From: Bradyrhizobium elkanii USDA 76
GTDB lineage: Bacteria > Pseudomonadota > Alphaproteobacteria > Rhizobiales > Xanthobacteraceae
NCBI RefSeq assembly: GCF_023278185.1
Contig: NZ_CP066356.1
Span: forward strand, 3,402,001-3,466,000
Direction of reading: 5' to 3'
DNA: 64,000 bases
The notes under the pieces are model-generated. The model was not told the origin of the DNA. It saw only the letters and a list, made by a program, of their open reading frames with translations, and made no database searches. Of this stretch, positions 18,449 to 27,463 are shown piece after piece. Positions within the stretch are counted from its first letter, which is position 1; the number at the start of each line of letters is the position of its first letter. Both the position numbers and the translations under genes were made by a program.

Positions 18449-19117
18449 TCTGCGAAGTGGGCGACTGTTATCATTCGACGGGCAGTAGGGGGGGCCGGCT
18501 TGGCCGGCCGGATGTGGGCCATTTCGGCAACCCATTTTCTCAGCAATCCATTTTCAGTGACTTGATTGGTGATGAGCAGAAATTCTAAAGACTGGACGCG
18601 CGAACAGTGTGAGCTGTTCTGGCATTGGTCAGGGAAGAGAACAGCGGAGTGAGTAATTGTAGCGGCGCTGAACAAAACTTTCCAGGATCTCGCTGCGCAC
18701 CCAATGTCTGGTCGGCGATCATGTCGCATTCAGCAGCGAGGAGAGCGGTTATGGCGGCATCGTTAAACTCTTGCGAGAGGGCCACCACGCCAGTCCATTG
18801 ATTGCGTTTCGACCAACATTGTTATGCAGCAGAACTAAATTCGTTGGCGGCAAGGACCAAGACGCGGCGAATGCTTCGTCGATCGCCGCATCCAGTTAAG
18901 AAAGGCCGCCGTCGACGATCGTCGGATCGACGGTAGCTGAATTCGTCATCTAGAGGTGTTAAGATACCGCATTACGCGCCAATTCGTCAGACGACGGATG
19001 TCTCCCTGAAGCGGTGAGCGGGCCAGTGTCAGGTTGGTGGGTCCGTGTGACGCCGACGATACAGCTTTATGCACGCAACGATGTTAACCGACCTTCATCT
19101 AAAGACGGAGGTGCGTC
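18449..19117. other. Gene-poor stretch
   Basis: About 670 bases in which I see no supported gene. A minus-strand frame near 18585-18788 beginning MVALSQEFNDAAITALL is the only one with protein-like text, and it runs into low-quality sequence. Confidence 0.4.
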
Positions 19118-19303
19118 GTGCCGGACTTTGATGAATGGAACGGAGCCTATGGACGTGATTCGGTCGATAAAGCTCCACGTCTGCGCGATTATGACGACAA
19201 GTTCGACAGCGCTTTCTCGCAATCGCCGCAGAGGAAAGCAGTAATCTTGGATCGATATAATCCACCCTTTCCTCGACCGAATCGACCTAGGGATGAGCCT
19301 TAA
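19118..19303 (+). CDS. Small hydrophilic protein, hypothetical
   Basis: 61 residues from a GTG at 19118, with a strong GGAGGTG ribosome site about seven bases upstream. The product is hydrophilic and rich in D, R and P (MPDFDEWNGAYGRDSVDKAP), without membrane span or known motif. The ribosome site is the main support. It could be the remnant of a longer protein. Confidence 0.3.
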   Translation: MPDFDEWNGAYGRDSVDKAPRLRDYDDKFDSAFSQSPQRKAVILDRYNPPFPRPNRPRDEP

Positions 19304-19517
19304 CGATGCCAGCAAAGAGACGGTAGCGCCCCACAGCGATCGCGCAGCACAATGCTGAGCTACCATTGCGGGTAGCTGCAAAAGTGAAGGATGAGGCGAG
19401 GAGGGTCTCGCTTTGGGGCAGTCAGCGAGCCGCGGGGATGTATTCAATTGTTCCGGTATCAAGTTAGAGGAACCGGAACAGTATTGGCGTTTAGTACACT
19501 TGGGGAGGCATGTTGGT

Positions 19518-19664
19518 ATGGACCGCTATCGACATCCTTGGCTGCGAAGATTCACGATCGTCTTTGCCATCCTATTTGGATGGCTAGCCGTCAGTGTTTT
19601 GTTTTATCAAGAGGGCCCAGACGACAGGTCCCTGATCACTTCGCTGTTGAGCGGCAAGTTATAG
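19518..19664 (+). CDS. Possible small membrane protein
   Basis: 48 residues starting MDRYRHPWLRRF, with a hydrophobic span FTIVFAILFGWLAVSVLFY and a short acidic tail. GGGGAGG lies nine bases before the ATG. The positive-inside pattern predicts a cytoplasmic N-terminus. No family recognised. Confidence 0.3.
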   Translation: MDRYRHPWLRRFTIVFAILFGWLAVSVLFYQEGPDDRSLITSLLSGKL

Positions 19665-20082
19665 CTCATCAAATAAGGTTGCCGCGCTTAGTTATCTGGA
19701 TGCCCAGCCTGGATCCTGGATCGAGATATCGTTCGCGCTGTCTTGGTGTCCTGGTCGACGCCAGAAATGCTTCAAGATTGTGCCGGGTAACTTATTCGCT
19801 AATTGATCAGGGAAGAACTTCTAGTAGTCTGAACAATCGCGGACTTTCTGCATGCAGAGTCCTCGCCACTACAAATGGTGGATGAAAACCAGCGACGATC
19901 TCGATCTACGGCAGATCCGCCGGCAAGGCCCCACGGTTGCCGCGGCGCTTGACAGCGCGCATTCTAAGCCTAACGGTTCGAACCGAATCGCAGACTCGTA
20001 GTTCGTATCCCTCCGTTGAGGGCCGCCTTGTTTGACGGACGCGAGCGCTGCAGGTCCTAGGGGTAATCCTAGGAGAAGCGCT

Positions 20083-20484
20083 ATGACGATTTCGCGGGCA
20101 GAGGTGATCACATCGGTCGAGCGGCGGCGTCGGTGGTCGCAGGATGAGAAGGAACGGCTAGTTGCAGCATCGCTCGAGCCCGGAGCCACCGTTTCCGAGG
20201 TGGCTCGCATGGCCGGCCTTCATGTGAGCCAGCTGTTCAGGTGGCGCAAAGAGCTTTGCAAGCACGGTGAAACGAGTGTAGCGCCGTTAGTGGCGGTCGA
20301 GATTGGGCCGTCTGTGCCGCCGCGGGATGTGGCCGAAGCGCCATTGACGACGGCGCCGGCGCGTCGACGGAGGAGCCAGGGCATCATCGAGATTGATCTC
20401 GGTAGCGGACACCGCATCCGGGTCGATGGTGACGTTGATGGAGACGCGCTGCGACGAGTTCTCGATGCCCTGGTGCGCCGATGA
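20083..20484 (+). CDS. tnpA: IS66-family accessory protein TnpA
   Basis: 133 residues from ATG 20083 behind AGGAGAAG. The N-terminal helix-turn-helix is clear: [20 protein letters not shown], then [20 protein letters not shown]. It presumably binds the element ends. A longer frame starts at 20032 but the ribosome site and family alignment favour 20083. Its stop overlaps the start of TnpB (ATGA). Confidence 0.88.
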   Translation: MTISRAEVITSVERRRRWSQDEKERLVAASLEPGATVSEVARMAGLHVSQLFRWRKELCKHGETSVAPLVAVEIGPSVPPRDVAEAPLTTAPARRRRSQGIIEIDLGSGHRIRVDGDVDGDALRRVLDALVRR

Positions 20485-20828
20485 TCCCGGTTCCGAGCGG
20501 CGTGCGAGTGTGGCTCGCGACAGGCTACACGGATATGCGCAGAGGCTTTCCGTCGTTGGCACTTCAAGTGCAGGAGGTGCTGCGCAAAGACCCGCTCAGC
20601 GGTCATCTGTTCGTCTTCCGCGGTCGGCGCAGTGATCTTGTGAAAGTGATCTGGCACGATGGCCAGGGAGCATGCCTGTTTACCAAAAGACTCGAGAGAG
20701 GAAAGTTCATCTGGCCATCGGTTGCCGGTGAATCGGTAACGATCTCTCCGGCGCAGTTGAGCTATCTGTTGTCCGGGATCGATTGGCGCAACCCTCAAGA
20801 AACCCAGCGTCCGACGCGGGTCGGATAG
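20481..20828 (+). CDS. tnpB: IS66-family accessory protein TnpB
   Basis: 115 residues, normal for IS66 Orf2. Family motifs [40 protein letters not shown] and [11 protein letters not shown] are intact. It is required with TnpA for transposition of IS66-type elements; its biochemical role is not settled. Confidence 0.94.
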   Translation: MIPVPSGVRVWLATGYTDMRRGFPSLALQVQEVLRKDPLSGHLFVFRGRRSDLVKVIWHDGQGACLFTKRLERGKFIWPSVAGESVTISPAQLSYLLSGIDWRNPQETQRPTRVG

Positions 20829-20874
20829 CCGTTTTACAGTTTGAATCTTCTGCTTGATCTGATTCAATGGCTTC

Positions 20875-22527
20875 ATGACATCGAAGCCGGACGATCTTCC
20901 ATCGGACCTTGCGAGTGCCCTGGCGACGCTGCAGGCCGAGCGTGAGGCGCGGCTGCGAGCTGAGGCGGTGGCTGCCAGCGCGCAGGCGGAGCTGTCGGAC
21001 AACGAGGCGCTGGTCGCGCATCTCGAGTTGCGGATCGAGAAGCTCAAACGCGAACTGTACGGGCAGCGCTCCGAGCGCACGGCGCGGCTGCTCGAGCAGT
21101 TGGAACTGGAGCTCGAAGACCTCGTCACCACGGCGAGCGAGGATGAGCTTGCGGCGCAGGCCGCAGCGGCGAAGACTCAGAACGTCCGCCCCTTCACGCG
21201 CAGGCGGCCGGTGCGCAAGCCCTGGCCGGACGACATCGAACACGAGCGCGTCGTCATTGACGCTCCGACGAGCTGCGCCTGCTGCGGCGGATCGCGGCTG
21301 GCGAAGATCGGCGAGGATGTGACCAAGACGCTGGAGGAGATCCCGCGTCGCTTCAAGGTCATCGAGACAGTGCGCGAGAAGTTCACCTGCCGCGATTGCG
21401 AGAAGATCAGCCAGCCGCCTGCGCCGTTCCATGCCACGCCGCGCGGCTTCATCGGCCCACAATTGCTGGCGACGATCCTGTTCGACAAGTTCGGCATGCA
21501 TATCCCGCTCAACCGCCAGAGTGCGCGCTTCAAGGCCGAGAGGATTGATTTGCCGCTGTCGACGCTGGCCGACCAGGTCGGCCACGGGACCTTCGCCGTC
21601 ATGCCGCTCTTCCACTTGATCGAACGCCATGTGCTCGCTGCCGAGCGCCTTCATGGCGATGACACCACCATCCGTATCCTGGCGAAGGGCAAGTGCACGA
21701 CCGGGCGGATCTGGACTTATGTGCGGGATGACCGGCCCTTTGCCGGGCCTGCGCCGCCGGCGGCGGTCTATTACGCCTCGAGCGACCGACGAGGCGAGCA
21801 TCCCCAGAAGCATCTGGCCGCCTTCGCCGGTATCCTGCAAGCCGATTGCTACAACGGCTTCGAGCCGCTGTTCGACCCGCAAAAGAAGGTGCTGCCGATT
21901 ACGCCGGCGTTTTGCTTCGCCCATGCGCGGCGGGGCTTCTTCGAGCTGGCTGACATCGAGAAGAATGCCCGGGAAGGCAAGAGAGGTAAACCGGTCTCTC
22001 CGATCGCGCTGGAGGCGGTCAGGCGCCTGGATGTGTTGTTCGAGATCGAGCGCGCCATTAACGGCTGCGGCGCCGACGAGCGGCACGCCGTGCGCCAGGA
22101 AAAGAGCAAGCCGCTCCTCGGGGACATGCACGCCTGGTTGTTGCGTGAGCGCGAAACCCTCTCTCGCTCGTCCGAGGTCCTGAAGCCGATGAATTACATG
22201 CTCAGGCGCTGGGACAACTTCGCCCGCTTCCTCGACGATGGCAGGATCTGCTTGACCAACAATTGCGCTGAGCGCGCATTGAGAGGCATCGCCCTGGGAA
22301 GGCGCAACTGGACCTTCGCCGGCAGCCAGCGTGGTGCCGACCGTGCCGCCATCATGCTGACGATGATCACGACCTGTCGTCTCAACGACGTCGATCCCAA
22401 GGCCTGGCTCGCCGACGTCCTCGCCCGTATCGCCGATCTTCCCGCTTCGCGTCTGCACGAACTGCTACCCTGGGAATGGAAGCTCCTGCGCCAAGGCGAC
22501 AAGCCTGCCGATCAGCAGGCCGCCTGA
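20875..22527 (+). CDS. tnpC: IS66-family transposase TnpC
   Basis: Full-length DDE transposase of 550 residues. In order: an N-terminal coiled-coil-like region (about 1-95), KRELYGQRSERTARL, the zinc-finger cysteines in CACCGG and KFTCRDCEK, the catalytic region HGDDTTIRILAKG, DCYNGFEPLF, FCFAHARRGFFELA, and the glutamate region RICLTNNCAERALRGIALGR. No frameshift or internal stop is seen. Confidence 0.94.
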   Translation: MTSKPDDLPSDLASALATLQAEREARLRAEAVAASAQAELSDNEALVAHLELRIEKLKRELYGQRSERTARLLEQLELELEDLVTTASEDELAAQAAAAKTQNVRPFTRRRPVRKPWPDDIEHERVVIDAPTSCACCGGSRLAKIGEDVTKTLEEIPRRFKVIETVREKFTCRDCEKISQPPAPFHATPRGFIGPQLLATILFDKFGMHIPLNRQSARFKAERIDLPLSTLADQVGHGTFAVMPLFHLIERHVLAAERLHGDDTTIRILAKGKCTTGRIWTYVRDDRPFAGPAPPAAVYYASSDRRGEHPQKHLAAFAGILQADCYNGFEPLFDPQKKVLPITPAFCFAHARRGFFELADIEKNAREGKRGKPVSPIALEAVRRLDVLFEIERAINGCGADERHAVRQEKSKPLLGDMHAWLLRERETLSRSSEVLKPMNYMLRRWDNFARFLDDGRICLTNNCAERALRGIALGRRNWTFAGSQRGADRAAIMLTMITTCRLNDVDPKAWLADVLARIADLPASRLHELLPWEWKLLRQGDKPADQQAA

Positions 22528-22810
22528 TCTTCACGCAACACCGTCATAGAGCTCGCCGTGCCCGCGCGCATGCATCAATCAGGCGGTCCTCGTCGTATGC
22601 GTACCGTAGTTCTCCCCGTCGTCCGGTAGATGGCCGCTGAACAGCGCTTACACCTTGGGCATGAGCGCCTCGGGTCGTTAGCCTAGTCAAGCAAGCTAAT
22701 CTTATGGATCCGCGCCAAATGGCAGAATGGCAGGGCATGAGCTCAAGTGATTGCTGCCCAGACAGGTCAGCAAGGTCGAACGGCCAAGCGTCATCGTGGA
22801 CGGTGATAAA

Positions 22811-23815
22811 TCACTTCGATCGCTGATAGCTCCACAAGACTGCTAGGACGCCCCCTATCAAGAAGGAAATTAGGGCTATTGGAAGCATCGGCGGAAATAT
22901 TGATGGGTACTCGTAGGCTGATTGGGTAACCCGCATCGGATCAGCCAGAGCATTATCGAGGAGTTTTAGCTTGCCCTCGTAATCCGTTATAGAGGCCATG
23001 ATGTCGGCGTATCCAGGAATAGCGAGATCGTTTCCTATCCGCTTCGAAAGGCCCTTCAGTTCAGCATCCAAGACCGTAGTGCCATTTAGATAAAGTGGCA
23101 TTTGTCCGTTTATAACTGACACGGACGCGGTAGAGCTGACTGCCAAAGGTTTCTCAATTCCCGCATCTTTGGCGGCGTCAAAGGCATTCCGATATTCAAG
23201 CATCTGTTGATTCGCGGCCAAATCCCGCGATTGACGGAGTCTCGCCAGCTCGAGTTCTGACTTGGTTTTCGCCGCAATCAGAATTGATCGACCTTCCGCC
23301 AAAATGGTCTGCTTTGTGGCGGCGATCGTTGAATTGACATACCCATTCAAAATCTCGGGACCAGATGTCTCTCCCTTGTACCTAAACCTTATCTGAATCG
23401 ATGTATCCGTTGGATCCTGAGTGTTGAGGGACGGGACAATGACGATATCTTTGGTGATAATATCTCGGAGCTTATTAGCGTCGTTCAGGTCGATACGACC
23501 AAACAGCTGCCGATGAGAGAGTACGTATGTGCGCCAAGCGCTATTGTCGCGAGCCAAATTTACAAAGGTCCGCTGCGCTCTGAGTTCCATGTTTGATGAT
23601 GTACCAAAAGAAGCATCAGGTATCAGCACCGCAAATGGAGCAAACGCGTCCATCGTATTTACGCGGATCAACGCATTCGATTCATAAGTTTTAGGAAGGA
23701 GACTTGCGAGGCTTACGCCGATTATCAAGGTTATGATCGCACAAGGCAGAACTACGTATTTATTCTTCCAAACAAGAGAAAGCCAATCGGTGGTTCGCAT
23801 GGTTGTAAGATGCAT
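22811..23815 (-). CDS. Wzz-like polysaccharide chain-length determinant
   Basis: Inner-membrane polysaccharide co-polymerase of 334 residues. It has the two-helix layout of the family: a first span near residues 21-40 (VVLPCAIITLIIGVSLASLL), a long periplasmic domain with extended helical stretches, and a second span near 308-328 (MLPIALISFLIGGVLAVLW) preceded by a proline-rich part (YPSIFPPMLP). It ends after SYQRSK, so there is no tyrosine-kinase domain. It would set chain length together with a Wzy polymerase (28796 or 43622). It is divergent from the flippase at 24179. An inner ATG at 23800 is an alternative start. Confidence 0.8.
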   Translation of the reverse strand: MHLTTMRTTDWLSLVWKNKYVVLPCAIITLIIGVSLASLLPKTYESNALIRVNTMDAFAPFAVLIPDASFGTSSNMELRAQRTFVNLARDNSAWRTYVLSHRQLFGRIDLNDANKLRDIITKDIVIVPSLNTQDPTDTSIQIRFRYKGETSGPEILNGYVNSTIAATKQTILAEGRSILIAAKTKSELELARLRQSRDLAANQQMLEYRNAFDAAKDAGIEKPLAVSSTASVSVINGQMPLYLNGTTVLDAELKGLSKRIGNDLAIPGYADIMASITDYEGKLKLLDNALADPMRVTQSAYEYPSIFPPMLPIALISFLIGGVLAVLWSYQRSK

Positions 23816-24178
23816 TGCTGGTCTCGGAAGGTAGGAGTCGTTTTGCCTCTAGCGCGAGCCAGCGACAAACGATTTGCGTTCAGGAAATCGGCGCTATTTA
23901 CATCTACGCCTAACACAGATTGAGGCAACTGTGGCGATTTCAGCGGGACATCAACGGCGAAGCGGAAGCTGGCTTTCTCCGCGCAAAAGGGCCTCATTCG
24001 TTTGGCCCATGCAGCGTTCAGAGCGGGGGTTGACGTTGGCAACCTGAACGGATAGCTGCAACAGGGGGAAATCCCAAGCTTATCAAAAGTTGTTCATCAT
24101 TTGTCCGGTGCGTCGAGTCCGACGCGTGCCGAGACGAAAGGTCCTCGCCGGCTGGCGCTCTAAACTCAACTGTGACCC
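23816..24178. promoter_or_regulatory. Divergent spacer between Wzz-like gene and flippase
   Basis: 363 bases between two divergently transcribed polysaccharide genes, so promoters in both directions are expected here. TTGACG at about 24030 is a possible -35 box for the rightward genes, but its -10 is weak. No coding frame is supported. Confidence 0.3.
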
Positions 24179-25441
24179 ATGCGCGTCCTTAAACTTGGTT
24201 CCCTCGCGACGCATATGCATATCAAGAGCAGCAGTCGACTAGCTAGGAGTCAATTCCTAAGGCATATGGCCACTATCGCCGGAGGTTCGGCGGCTGGTCA
24301 GCTGATCGTCTTGGCGGCGACGCCGTTCTTGTCGCGCATATACTCGCCAGCTCAGTTTGGCGAATATGCCGTCTTTTTGGCGGTGTGCAATGTTTTCGTG
24401 GCCGTTGCTTGCCTTCGTTATGACGCTGCGCTCAACGCCTCCGCCGATAACCAAATAGTTCGAGTATTTATTGTCGCTTGTTTGGCAGCTGCGGTCACTG
24501 CGGCCCTGGTACTCGTCCTCGTTAGCTCCAAATGGGGAGAGGAGTTATTTCGCCGCGCGGTGGGCGCTCAACTGAACCCATCCTGGATCGCAGCGGCTGC
24601 CCTCATTTGCGGCATCTATCAAGCAACCTCGACGTTCGCTATCCGGCGCGGCCAATTTGCGTGGTCGAGTATACTGCGTGCTGGACAGCCTGCCATGTTT
24701 TCGGTTGCCGCGATTACTCTGCCGATCGGTCTCGTCGGTAGTTGCTTGCTCGGCTTCCTCACTGCTTTGCCAGTTGCCGCGAAGTTCATCAGCGGGCTGC
24801 GGCCTGCAGATATGCGCGATGTTATCTCGGAGGCTTGGCGACTCCGCGAATTTCCATTGATGTCGCTCCCTACTTCAATCCTTGATACGGTCTCGTTGGC
24901 TATTCCGATATGGTTTATCTCTTCGCATTATTCGCCGATGGATGCGGGCAATTACGCTCAGGCGCAACGACTCCTTGCCGCACCACTCATGCTGTTTGCC
25001 TTGGCCGTAGGGCAGGTTTTTATGAAGCGTGCGGGGGACATTGTCCGCGCCGGGCAGTCCGCAAGAGGATTTCAGCGGCGGGTTGTGATCAGCCTGGCGG
25101 TAGCGACGTGCGTAGGCTTGGTATGTGTTGGGTTGTTCGGATCGCCAGCGCTCTCGTTACTTCTGGGAAGCCATTGGCGTACCGACACTGCGTTCCTTCT
25201 TTTGGTATTCGCTCCGGTCGCTGTGCGATGCTGCGTTTCTCCGGTAACAGGTATCTTTATTTTGCAGCGTCGGTTGCGCATCTGCGCGATCTGGCAGACG
25301 TTCTATTTCCTGATGACTTCTGGTTTGTTTTGGACGTTTGCGGGCGACGTTTCGCTAGAACACTTACTCGTTGCTTATGTCGGAAGTGAATTCTTCTGTT
25401 ATGTCGTCTATCTTCACCTTGCTGATCGGGTTGCGCTCTAG
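24179..25441 (+). CDS. Wzx-type flippase / oligosaccharide exporter
   Basis: Polytopic inner-membrane protein of 420 residues with about 12 hydrophobic segments, of the MOP superfamily. The N-terminal text ATIAGGSAAGQLIVLAATPF and FLSRIYSPAQFGEYAVFLAV is typical of polysaccharide flippases, which turn lipid-linked repeat units to the periplasmic side. Inner ATGs exist at residues 13 and 30; the first is used because no ribosome site separates them. Its TAG stop is directly followed by the ATG of the amidotransferase gene, so the two are an operon. A second unrelated-looking flippase lies at 35621 in the same arrangement. Confidence 0.85.
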   Translation: MRVLKLGSLATHMHIKSSSRLARSQFLRHMATIAGGSAAGQLIVLAATPFLSRIYSPAQFGEYAVFLAVCNVFVAVACLRYDAALNASADNQIVRVFIVACLAAAVTAALVLVLVSSKWGEELFRRAVGAQLNPSWIAAAALICGIYQATSTFAIRRGQFAWSSILRAGQPAMFSVAAITLPIGLVGSCLLGFLTALPVAAKFISGLRPADMRDVISEAWRLREFPLMSLPTSILDTVSLAIPIWFISSHYSPMDAGNYAQAQRLLAAPLMLFALAVGQVFMKRAGDIVRAGQSARGFQRRVVISLAVATCVGLVCVGLFGSPALSLLLGSHWRTDTAFLLLVFAPVAVRCCVSPVTGIFILQRRLRICAIWQTFYFLMTSGLFWTFAGDVSLEHLLVAYVGSEFFCYVVYLHLADRVAL

Positions 25442-27463
25442 ATGTGCGGAATTGTTGGACTAGTTCAGTCGAATTCAATCGACATTCGTCATGTGATCGG
25501 AATGGCGGAGCTTATCAGCCATCGAGGTCCAGATGACGAAGGATACGTGGTTTTTCCAGAGAGGGGACCTCTTTGTCTGGCCGGCGACGACACAGCCGTG
25601 TTCGACGGAATGGACTCGTTGCCGTATCGGCCGACGGCACACCAACGGGACTGGCTAGGCAGTGAGGAGCGGTCATTTGTTGCCTTGGGACATCGCCGAT
25701 TGTCAATCGTCGACCTATCTCCGCTCGGCCATCAGCCTATGTCGTATATGGACCGCTACTGGATCGTCTATAACGGCGAAGTGTACAACTACATTGAGCT
25801 GCGCGAGCAATTACAACAAGACGGCTACACGTTTCGTTCCGGCACCGATACAGAAGTCTTGTTGGCTGCTTACGACAAGTGGGGTGTACAGCTGTTCGAT
25901 CGCTGCAACGGCATGTGGTCGTTGGCGCTGTATGATCGGCAAACGAAAAAACTTCTGCTCGCCCGAGATCGATTCGGTATCAAGCCGCTTTACTATTTAG
26001 TTGGAGAGGGGGGCGACTCCCTGGCATTCGCTTCCGAAATTAAAGCATTCGCAGCGTTGCCGACTTGGCGTCGTGAGGTTGGAGCTCAACCCGCGTTCGA
26101 TTTTCTCGCATGGGGGCTCCAAGATCATAGCGAGGAGACCTTATTCAAGGGAGTCTATCAAATTCCGCCCGGCCACTACGCCGTTGTGCAATTGGATACG
26201 AGTGGACGTTTGGTTGAAGCATTGGAGCCGAAGCTAAAGATAACCAAGTGGTATGACCTCTCGTCGAAAATACGCAGTGCACCCTTGGAGTTTAAGGACG
26301 CTGCGCAGCATCTGCGAGAACTGCTCTTGGATGCGGTGCGTTTGCGAATGCGGGCAGATGTGCCGCTTGGATCCTGTCTCTCCGGAGGACTTGATTCATC
26401 TTCCGTCGTTTGCCTGGTGCGTGGTTTGTTAGATTCGATAGGCAATACGCAGCCCCAGAGAACGTTTTCGTCATGTTCGGAATTTTCCAGCATCGATGAG
26501 CGAGATTACATTTCCGAGGTGACCCGCGGAACCAATATTCAAGAAACGCACGTCTTCCCGACTGGCGAGGAACTGTTCGATCGAATCGACGATCTGGTCT
26601 GGACGCAGGACGAGCCGTTTGGGTCGGGCAGCATTTTCGCGCAGTGGAGTATTTTTCGCGCGGTGCACGAGCAAGATGTTGTCGTTATGCTCGATGGTCA
26701 AGGCGCCGACGAGCATCTGGCTGGTTATCACGGCTTCATTGGCGCCAGGCTTTCTGGGCTTCTGCGGAAAGGGAGTTTGAGTGAATTTAGTGCAGAGCTC
26801 CAGTCTGTAAGAGCGCTACATGGTTACGGGCCTAATAAGTTCTTGCAATACTTTCTCGCAAATCTCATGCCTTCTTCAATTCGTCCGTTGGGTGCACTGG
26901 GGGGAATGACGCAGATGCGAAGAGATTGGATCGACGTCCATGCGCTCGGTGCGGTGGACCGTGATCCTATGGTGGCGCTTGGAGCGCGCGCCAAGTCGAT
27001 TCGCGAACTTTCGCTCGCCCAGCTGAGCGGAGCCAACCTGCAGATGCTTCTGCATTGGGAGGACCGAAACTCGATGGCGCATTCTATCGAAGCGCGTGTG
27101 CCATTTCTTGATTATCGCTTAGTCGAATTTGTCCTTAGTTTGCCCGACGCGTTCAAGCTCGAGCGTGGTCTAACCAAGCGCGTGCTTCGAGAGGCTATGC
27201 GTGGTCTGGTTCCTGAGAGAATATTGACTCGTCATGACAAGAAGGGGTTCTTGACCGCGGAAGAATATTGGATGAAAGGCAAGCAAGCGAGACAAGTCTC
27301 CGACAGGATTGACGAGGCGATCAAATGGTCTGGAGGAATCATCAAGCCGGCGATGCGCGAAGTGCTCTCGAACGTATTGGCGGGTAAGGCTCCGTTTAGC
27401 TACCACGTGTGGCGGGTGGTATGTTTTGGAGCGTGGCTTAAGAAATTTCAAATCCGACTGTGA
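25442..27463 (+). CDS. asnB: AsnB-type glutamine amidotransferase
   Basis: Asparagine-synthase-like protein of 673 residues. The N-terminal glutaminase domain starts with the nucleophile Cys2 (MCGIVGLV) and has HRGPDDEGY, YNGEVYNYIEL and RDRFGIKPLYY. The C-terminal ATP-dependent domain has the PP-loop SGGLDSSSV (about residue 315) and DGQGADEHLAGY. In polysaccharide loci such enzymes (for example WbpS, WbmE) are thought to amidate uronic-acid residues; asparagine synthesis is the alternative. Neighbours are a flippase (no gap) and wbpI (overlapping), which supports a sugar role. A 611-residue paralog lies at 37177. Confidence 0.88.
   Translation: MCGIVGLVQSNSIDIRHVIGMAELISHRGPDDEGYVVFPERGPLCLAGDDTAVFDGMDSLPYRPTAHQRDWLGSEERSFVALGHRRLSIVDLSPLGHQPMSYMDRYWIVYNGEVYNYIELREQLQQDGYTFRSGTDTEVLLAAYDKWGVQLFDRCNGMWSLALYDRQTKKLLLARDRFGIKPLYYLVGEGGDSLAFASEIKAFAALPTWRREVGAQPAFDFLAWGLQDHSEETLFKGVYQIPPGHYAVVQLDTSGRLVEALEPKLKITKWYDLSSKIRSAPLEFKDAAQHLRELLLDAVRLRMRADVPLGSCLSGGLDSSSVVCLVRGLLDSIGNTQPQRTFSSCSEFSSIDERDYISEVTRGTNIQETHVFPTGEELFDRIDDLVWTQDEPFGSGSIFAQWSIFRAVHEQDVVVMLDGQGADEHLAGYHGFIGARLSGLLRKGSLSEFSAELQSVRALHGYGPNKFLQYFLANLMPSSIRPLGALGGMTQMRRDWIDVHALGAVDRDPMVALGARAKSIRELSLAQLSGANLQMLLHWEDRNSMAHSIEARVPFLDYRLVEFVLSLPDAFKLERGLTKRVLREAMRGLVPERILTRHDKKGFLTAEEYWMKGKQARQVSDRIDEAIKWSGGIIKPAMREVLSNVLAGKAPFSYHVWRVVCFGAWLKKFQIRL

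Larger units (their letters stand above)
20083..22651 (+). mobile_element. IS66-family insertion sequence (left end not found)
   Basis: Three genes in the standard IS66 order (TnpA, TnpB, TnpC) with overlapping or close spacing. The right end is probably at 22651, where the strand ends in GCGCTTAC, the complement of the GTAAGCG start typical of this family. A matching GTAAGCG was not found between 19.4 and 20.08 kb, so the left boundary given is simply the first gene and the true end may be lost. Confidence 0.7.

Noticed and set aside
23752..24042. Minus-strand frame overlapping the start of the Wzz-like gene
   Set aside because: No motif, no ribosome site, and it conflicts with a better supported gene.
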